In this document: one piece after another, positions 22,331 to 26,122 of the stretch | Position numbering within the stretch: position 1 is the stretch's first letter | Layout: every line of letters starts with the position of its first letter | NCBI GenBank assembly: GCA_964555675.1 | Contig: CAZKTU010000074.1 | Location: 1 to 26,122 of the forward strand | From: CAIWXH01 sp964555675 | Lineage (GTDB): Bacteria; Chloroflexota; Chloroflexia; Chloroflexales; Chloroflexaceae | Length of the DNA stretch: 26,122 bases | Reading direction: 5' to 3' | The notes under the pieces: model-generated | The model's input: the letters and a program-made list of their open reading frames with translations, nothing else | What the model was told of the DNA's origin: nothing | Database searches by the model: none | Position numbers and translations under genes: made by a program

Positions 22331-23409
22331 GTGAGGCCGGGCTGGGCGGCCTGGCCCTGATGCCCGACGCCAATCTGAGCTACCTGAGCGGGCTGAGCTT
22401 CCACAAGGGCAAGCGCCTGACCCTGGTGCTGATCCCGGCCGACGGCACCACGCCATGCTTCGTCGTGCCCGCCCTCGAGCAGTCGAAGTGCGAGGCAGGC
22501 AGCCTGATCGCCTTCCGCTACTTCCCCTGGTCCGACGCCGAGGGCCCGAAGGCCGCCCTGGAGGCGGCCGTCGCCGCTGCCTTCCCCGCCGGGCTGGGCG
22601 GGCGCGAGCTGGCCGTCGAGTACACCAGTCTGCGCGTGATGGAGCTGCGGGCCCTCGAGGCGGCCATCCCCGGCCTGCGCACCGCCGACGCCACCGCCCT
22701 GATGGCCGAGCTGCGCATGGTCAAGGACGAGCAGGAGCTCGCCGCGATCGAGCAGGCGGTGCGCATCGTCGAGCTGGCCCTCAAGCGCACGGCCGAGCAG
22801 ATTCGCGTGGGCGTGACCGAGCGTCAGCTCTCGCGCATCTGCGCCGACGAGATTATCGCCGCGGGGGCCGACGCCGAGAGCTTCGAGAATATCGTCGCCT
22901 CGGGCCCGAACGGGGCCAATCCGCACCACAGCAATAGCGACCGGGCTTTCCAGGCGGGCGACCTGATCATCATCGACTGCGGGGCCCGTTACGGCGGCTA
23001 TATCTCGGATATCACCCGCACCTTCGCCCTGGGCGAGCCCTCCGAAGAGGCGCGGCGCATCTATGACCTGGTGCTGCAGGCCAACGCCGAGGGTCGCCGG
23101 GTGGCGCGCCCCGAGGCCTCGGGGACTGAGATCGACAATGCGGCTCGCGCCGTGATCGAGGCGGGCGGCTACGGCCAGTACTTCATGCACCGCACCGGCC
23201 ACGGCTTCGGCCTCGAGGGCCACGAGCTGCCCAATATCGTCGCGGGCAGCGACGAGCCCCTGGCCCCCGGCACGACCTTCACCGTCGAGCCGGGCATCTA
23301 TCTGCCCGGGGTCGCCGGGGTGCGCATCGAAGACGACATGGTGATCACAGCCGACGGCGCCCGCAGCCTCACCAGCTACCCGCGCGAGCTGGTGATCATC
23401 CCGGCGTAN
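22291..23409 (+). CDS. M24-family metallopeptidase (Xaa-Pro aminopeptidase/prolidase-like)
   Basis: About 372 aa. An N-terminal creatinase-like domain (about 1-125) precedes the pita-bread catalytic domain. All five metal ligands are visible: D229 and D240 (IIIDCGARYGGYISDITRTF), H304 (HRTGHGFGLEGHE), E333 (TVEPGIYLPG) and E347 (VRIEDDMVI). Such enzymes remove an N-terminal residue before proline and use two Mn or Co ions in the cytoplasm. TAAGGAG stands eight bases before ATG 22291. The last codon read is TA followed by the first N of a gap; after PRELVIIPA a stop is expected there, so the gene is probably complete. The duplicate start at 22136 is an assembly artefact. Confidence 0.9.
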
Positions 23410-23508
23410 NNNNNNNNNNNNNNNNNNNNNNNNNNNNNNNNNNNNNNNNNNNNNNNNNNNNNNNNNNNNNNNNNNNNNNNNNNNNNNNNNNNNNNNNNNN
23501 NNNNNNNN
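23409..23508. other. Scaffold gap, 100 N
   Basis: Run of exactly 100 N between the convergent aminopeptidase and ThDP-enzyme genes. Unlike the first gap, no duplicated flank is visible, so true sequence of unknown length is missing. Confidence 0.95.
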
Positions 23509-23518
23509 GGACAGACTA

Positions 23519-25243
23519 CTACATCGAGAGCGACCCCTTGCGGAAGTCGCTCTTGCCGAGGCGGGCGTTGATCACCACGGGCCGGCCGGCGGCGGCGAGG
23601 GCGCGGGCCTGCGCAAGGGTCTCGCCAACCAGCTCAGGGTCGTCGAGGGCCAGCCCGGCGGCGCCGAAGCCCTCGACCACCTGATGATAGGCGGTGGGGG
23701 CCAGGGTGGTAGCCACGTCGTCGCCGAGGATGCCGACCTGGTCGCGGGCGATCTGGCCCCAGGCGGCGTCGTTGCCGATCACGGCCACGATCGGCACGCC
23801 GTGGCGCACGAAGGTGTCGAGCTCGGCCAGGCTGTAGCCGAAGGCCCCGTCGCCGAAGAGGGCCCAGACCTCGCATTCGGGGCGTGCCAGTTTGGCGCCG
23901 AGGGCGAAACCCGCGCCGACCCCCAGCGTGCCGAAGGGGCCCGGGTCGAGCCAGCGCAGGGGCGCCCGCGGGCTGACGATGTACGAGGCCGTGGCGACGA
24001 AATCGCCCCCGTCGGCCACCAGCAGCGCCTCGGGGGGCAGGGCCGCCTCGATCTCGCGGCAGAGCTGCACGGGGTTGAGGTGGGCGGTGCGCTCCTCGGC
24101 CTGGCGCGCAATGGCGACCTCGCGAGCGGCGTCGCGCTCGCGCAGGCCGGCGAGCCAGCCGGGCCAGCGCCCCGCGTCGGGCGCAGCGGCGGCGAGGGCG
24201 CGCAGGAAGCGCCCGGGGTCGGCCAGGGCCCCAATCGTGGGGCGCTTGTTCAGGTTCAGGTCGGCGGGGCTGCGGTTGGCGGCGATATAGGTGGCCCCGC
24301 GGGCGATGTGGCGCCCATAGTCGAGGCGGAAGTCGCAGGGCACGCCGGCCAGGATCACCGTGTCGGCCTCGCGCAGGGCCGCGCGGCGCTCGTGGCGCAT
24401 CAGCAGCGGGTGACTGGCGCCCAGCAGCCCGCGGGCCCCGCCCGAGAGGTAGACCGGCACGCCCAGGCGCTCGACCGCGCCGGCCAGTTCGGCGGCGGCG
24501 GCGGCCTCGAGCAGGGCCTGGGCCCCGATCACCATCACGGGGCGACGGGCCTGGGCCAGGGTCGCGGCCGCCTCGGCGACGGCGGCGCTGTCGGGTCGTG
24601 GCACGGGCGGGCTGATTGGCGGGCCGGCCTTGGCGCGACCGGCGCCGGCGAAGAGATAGCTCAGGTGGCCTTGCAGGTAAAGGTTGGTCGTGCGGGCTGC
24701 CAGGCTGCGCCCGCGCCCCGCCGCCCCGTAGAGCTGGCGCACGTCGCGCTCGCTGTAGAGCAGGTCGATCGGGCATTCGAGGAAGACCGGGCCGGGCACG
24801 CCGCTCTGGGCCTCGGCGAAGGCCCGCTCGAGCAGCGGCACCAGGTCGGCCACGCGCCTGGCCGTGGCCGCCCACTTCACGTGCGGGCTCAATAGGGCCA
24901 TCTGGTCGATGTCCTGGAGCGAGCCGCGGCCCTTCAACACAGTTGCGGCGGCCCCGCCGAGCAGGATTACGGGCGACTGGGCGATCTGGGCGTTTTTCAC
25001 CGCGGTGATCGTATTGGTCAGGCCCGGGCCGGCGGTGACGGCTACCACCCCGGGCCGCCCCGTCAGGCGGGCCACCGCGTCGGCCGCGAAGACCGCCGTA
25101 GCCTCGTGGCGCGTATCGATCACCCTGATGCCCCTGGCCTTCGCGCCCACCAGGATCGGCGAGATATGGCCGCCGACCAGGGTGAAGAGCAGCTCGACGC
25201 CCTGGGCCTCCAGGACGCTCGCGATCAGATCGCCGCCGTGCAT
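23519..25243 (-). CDS. ThDP-dependent enzyme of the acetolactate synthase-like/2-hydroxyacyl-CoA lyase type (ILVBL/HACL2-like)
   Basis: 574 aa with the three-domain layout of the acetolactate synthase superfamily. The N-terminal pyrimidine-binding domain has FTLVGGHISPILVGAK and the cofactor-activating Glu47 in DTRHEATAVFAADA; a middle domain follows (about 205-340); the C-terminal domain has the ThDP motif GDGAFGYSLAELDTF...GNDAAW. The wording at many places (TAGPGLTNTITAVKNAQIAQ; PLRWLDPGPFGTLGVGAGF; the ending DFRKGS) is, as I recall it, nearly that of human ILVBL (HACL2), rather than of IlvB. No regulatory IlvN subunit or other branched-chain gene is adjacent. The reaction may therefore be C-C cleavage of a 2-hydroxyacyl-CoA rather than acetolactate formation (inference). 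GGAGG stands before the ATG. Confidence 0.85.
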   Translation of the reverse strand: MHGGDLIASVLEAQGVELLFTLVGGHISPILVGAKARGIRVIDTRHEATAVFAADAVARLTGRPGVVAVTAGPGLTNTITAVKNAQIAQSPVILLGGAAATVLKGRGSLQDIDQMALLSPHVKWAATARRVADLVPLLERAFAEAQSGVPGPVFLECPIDLLYSERDVRQLYGAAGRGRSLAARTTNLYLQGHLSYLFAGAGRAKAGPPISPPVPRPDSAAVAEAAATLAQARRPVMVIGAQALLEAAAAAELAGAVERLGVPVYLSGGARGLLGASHPLLMRHERRAALREADTVILAGVPCDFRLDYGRHIARGATYIAANRSPADLNLNKRPTIGALADPGRFLRALAAAAPDAGRWPGWLAGLRERDAAREVAIARQAEERTAHLNPVQLCREIEAALPPEALLVADGGDFVATASYIVSPRAPLRWLDPGPFGTLGVGAGFALGAKLARPECEVWALFGDGAFGYSLAELDTFVRHGVPIVAVIGNDAAWGQIARDQVGILGDDVATTLAPTAYHQVVEGFGAAGLALDDPELVGETLAQARALAAAGRPVVINARLGKSDFRKGSLSM

Positions 25244-25282
25244 ACAGCCTCCGCTGGTTGATCAGGCCCCATCGCCGCGGGT

Positions 25283-25288
25283 ATCATA
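25283..25288 (-). promoter_or_regulatory. Possible -10 box (TATGAT) of the ThDP-enzyme gene
   Basis: Read on the minus strand, TATGAT lies 40 bases before the start codon. The -35 position falls inside the heptamer repeats and matches poorly. Confidence 0.3.
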
Positions 25289-25291
25289 CCA

Positions 25292-25326
25292 GAAGGCTGA
25301 AGGCTGAAGGCTGAAGGATGAACGAT
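25292..25326 (+). repeat. Heptamer tandem repeat (GAAGGCT type, five units) carrying a ribosome binding site
   Basis: Units are GAAGGCT three times, then GAAGGAT and GAACGAT. The fourth unit supplies the ribosome binding site (GAAGGA, 25313-25318) and the fifth ends in the AT of the start codon ATG 25325 of the next gene. Confidence 0.9.
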
Positions 25327-25804
25327 GAGCGCCAAGCTGAACTCGCAGCGGCTGCTGGAGACCCATAAGGTCGCGTATGAGATCCATAGCTACGAGTATG
25401 ACCCCGATAACCCGCCCGATGCGAGCGAGGTTGCGCAGCGCATCGGTCTGCCCCCCGGCCAGGTCTACAAGACCCTGGTGCTGAGTGGGGCGAGCCACGG
25501 GCGCCCGGTGCTGGTGATGTTGCCCGCCGACATGCAGCTCGACCTGAAGAAGACTGCCGCCGCGATCGGCCAGAAGCGCCTCGAGCTGATGGCGCGGGCC
25601 GAGACCGAGCGGCTCACCGGCCTCAAGGTGGGCGGCATCGGCGCCCTGGCCCTGGCGCCCAAGAAGTGGCAGAGCTACCTCGACCGCTCGGCCGAGCTGT
25701 ACGAGCGCATCTATGTGAATGCCGGCCAGCGCGGCCTCATGCTCGGCGTCGGTGTGGCCGACCTCGTGCGTGTGCTGGGCGCGACGATCATCGATGCGAC
25801 GTAG
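25325..25804 (+). CDS. ybaK: YbaK/EbsC-family Cys-tRNA(Pro) deacylase
   Basis: 159 aa, the usual length for a single-domain member. These enzymes hydrolyse Cys wrongly attached to tRNA-Pro (trans-editing). Recognisable are the N-terminal LLETHKVAYEIHSYEYDP, the conserved Lys49 in VYKTLVL (VFKTLV in classical YbaK), PADMQLDLKKTAAAIG, the loop LTGLKVGGIGALAL that corresponds to the G-Y/V-x-x-G-G-x-S/G-P region, and the terminal GQRGLMLGVGVADLVRVLGA. The ribosome binding site lies in the heptamer repeat described separately. It is divergent from the ThDP-enzyme gene with 81 bases between the two starts. Confidence 0.92.
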   Translation: MSAKLNSQRLLETHKVAYEIHSYEYDPDNPPDASEVAQRIGLPPGQVYKTLVLSGASHGRPVLVMLPADMQLDLKKTAAAIGQKRLELMARAETERLTGLKVGGIGALALAPKKWQSYLDRSAELYERIYVNAGQRGLMLGVGVADLVRVLGATIIDAT

Positions 25805-25907
25805 TGCAATTCCAACCTGCCCGGTTGGGCTTGCGGGGAGGGGTTTCGGGGAGGGCGTCGCCTCCCCGGCCCTCCCATGACCGAACAGCTCGGCTGTTTA
25901 TGCACTA
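25802..25907. repeat. Four-armed dyad element beginning at the ybaK stop codon
   Basis: Outer inverted repeat TAGTGCA (25802-25808) / TGCACTA (25901-25907) encloses three hairpins: CCAACC/GGTTGG (25812-25828), GGGGAGG/CCTCCCC (25848-25867) and AACAGC/GCTGTT (25884-25898). All stems are perfect, 6-7 pairs each. The left outer arm starts with the TAG stop of ybaK. It could act as a terminator or be a REP/MITE-like repeated element. Confidence 0.55.
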
Positions 25908-25922
25908 GGGCCCGTCAGACTC

Positions 25923-25951
25923 TTGACAAGGGAGCCCTCAGGTGTTATACA
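25923..25951 (+). promoter_or_regulatory. Sigma-70 promoter of the TetR gene
   Basis: A perfect TTGACA (25923-25928), 17 bases, then TATACA (25946-25951). This is the closest -35 match in the window. The transcript would start inside the palindrome at 25951-25968. Confidence 0.65.
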
Positions 25952-25968
25952 TTGAATGTACGTTCAAT
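25951..25968. promoter_or_regulatory. TetR-type operator palindrome
   Basis: ATTGAATGTACGTTCAAT is an 18-base palindrome with one mismatched pair, centred on GTAC. It begins at the last base of the -10 box and covers the predicted transcription start, 15 bases before the TetR start codon, so it is the likely site of autorepression. Confidence 0.65.
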
Positions 25969-25982
25969 CAAAAGAAGATGCT

Positions 25983-26122
25983 ATGTCACCGCGGACCCAC
26001 GAGCAGAACCAGGCCCTGCGCGACGAGACCAGGGCCCGCATCATCAAGGCGGCCCTGACCCTTTTCAGCGCCCAGGGCTACGAGCGCACCTCTGTCAAAG
26101 CCATCGCCGAGACCGCCGGCGT
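25983..26122 (+). CDS. TetR-family transcriptional regulator (partial, N-terminus only)
   Basis: 46 codons are visible before the window ends. The sequence RARIIKAALTLFSAQGYERT followed by SVKAIAETAGV is the first two helices and the start of the recognition motif of a TetR DNA-binding domain. The first 16 residues are a polar leader. An earlier ATG at 25978 is out of frame with the domain. The ligand-binding domain lies outside the window, so no effector or target beyond its own promoter can be proposed. Confidence 0.88.
   Translation, partial: MSPRTHEQNQALRDETRARIIKAALTLFSAQGYERTSVKAIAETAG

Noticed and set aside
25292..25326. CRISPR or phage attachment site
   Set aside because: Seven-base units without spacers; no integrase or tRNA nearby.
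25802..25907. tRNA or tmRNA
   Set aside because: The 7-bp outer stem is suggestive, but length, loop sizes and the missing T-loop bases exclude a tRNA.

Overview
The window is GC-rich (roughly 70% by eye), densely coded DNA. It looks like a draft scaffold of a filamentous or biofilm-forming bacterium, most likely Chloroflexota (Chloroflexales-like). That placement is an inference from the mix of genes (Wzx/Wzy polysaccharide cluster, SARP-like BTAD regulator, hybrid kinases with Hpt tails, zinc-ribbon/FHA protein) and from the short heptamer repeats; there is no rRNA or other taxonomic marker. Two runs of 100 N (22176-22275 and 23409-23508) are scaffold gaps.

Layout. (1) 1-329, minus: the N-terminal part of a small membrane-anchored or secreted protein with an acidic 13-residue tandem repeat. 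(2) 688-13720, plus: an exopolysaccharide cluster, in order a chain-length regulator/BY-kinase, a HlyD-like lipoprotein, a Wzx-type flippase, an EpsF-like GT4, a Wzy-like polymerase, two more GT4s, a hexapeptide acyltransferase, a fourth GT4, and the initiating phosphoglycosyl transferase, whose first transmembrane segment is separated from the rest by an in-frame TGA. Most genes are 0-70 bases apart or overlap. The first gene and the phosphotransferase share the upstream motif TGCTATAGTCG. (3) 13783-15305, minus: a HEAT-like/winged-helix/BTAD regulator preceded by a PilZ (c-di-GMP receptor-like) gene. (4) 15552-20130: a phosphorelay made of a membrane-anchored REC-Hpt protein, a NarL-type response regulator on the opposite strand, and a GAF hybrid histidine kinase with its own REC and Hpt. 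(5) 20216-21933: a double zinc-ribbon/FHA protein and a ketopantoate reductase. (6) 22291-26122: an M24 aminopeptidase, a ThDP enzyme strikingly like eukaryotic ILVBL/HACL2, a YbaK/EbsC-type deacylase, and the start of a TetR regulator with a clear promoter and operator palindrome.

How it may work together (inference). The PGT starts a lipid-linked repeat unit, four GT4s and an acyltransferase build it, Wzx flips it, Wzy polymerises it, and the PCP/kinase plus the HlyD-like lipoprotein control length and passage outward. The PilZ, BTAD and phosphorelay genes next door are plausible controllers of this surface polymer, linking it to c-di-GMP and a sensed signal. The right-hand end is unrelated metabolism.

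Most unusual items: the TGA-split phosphoglycosyl transferase, the HEAT-BTAD/PilZ pair, the paralogous REC-Hpt modules, the degenerate BY-kinase, the heptamer repeats (one forming a long hairpin, one carrying a ribosome binding site), and a four-armed dyad element starting at the ybaK stop codon. No tRNA, rRNA, CRISPR array or transposase was seen.
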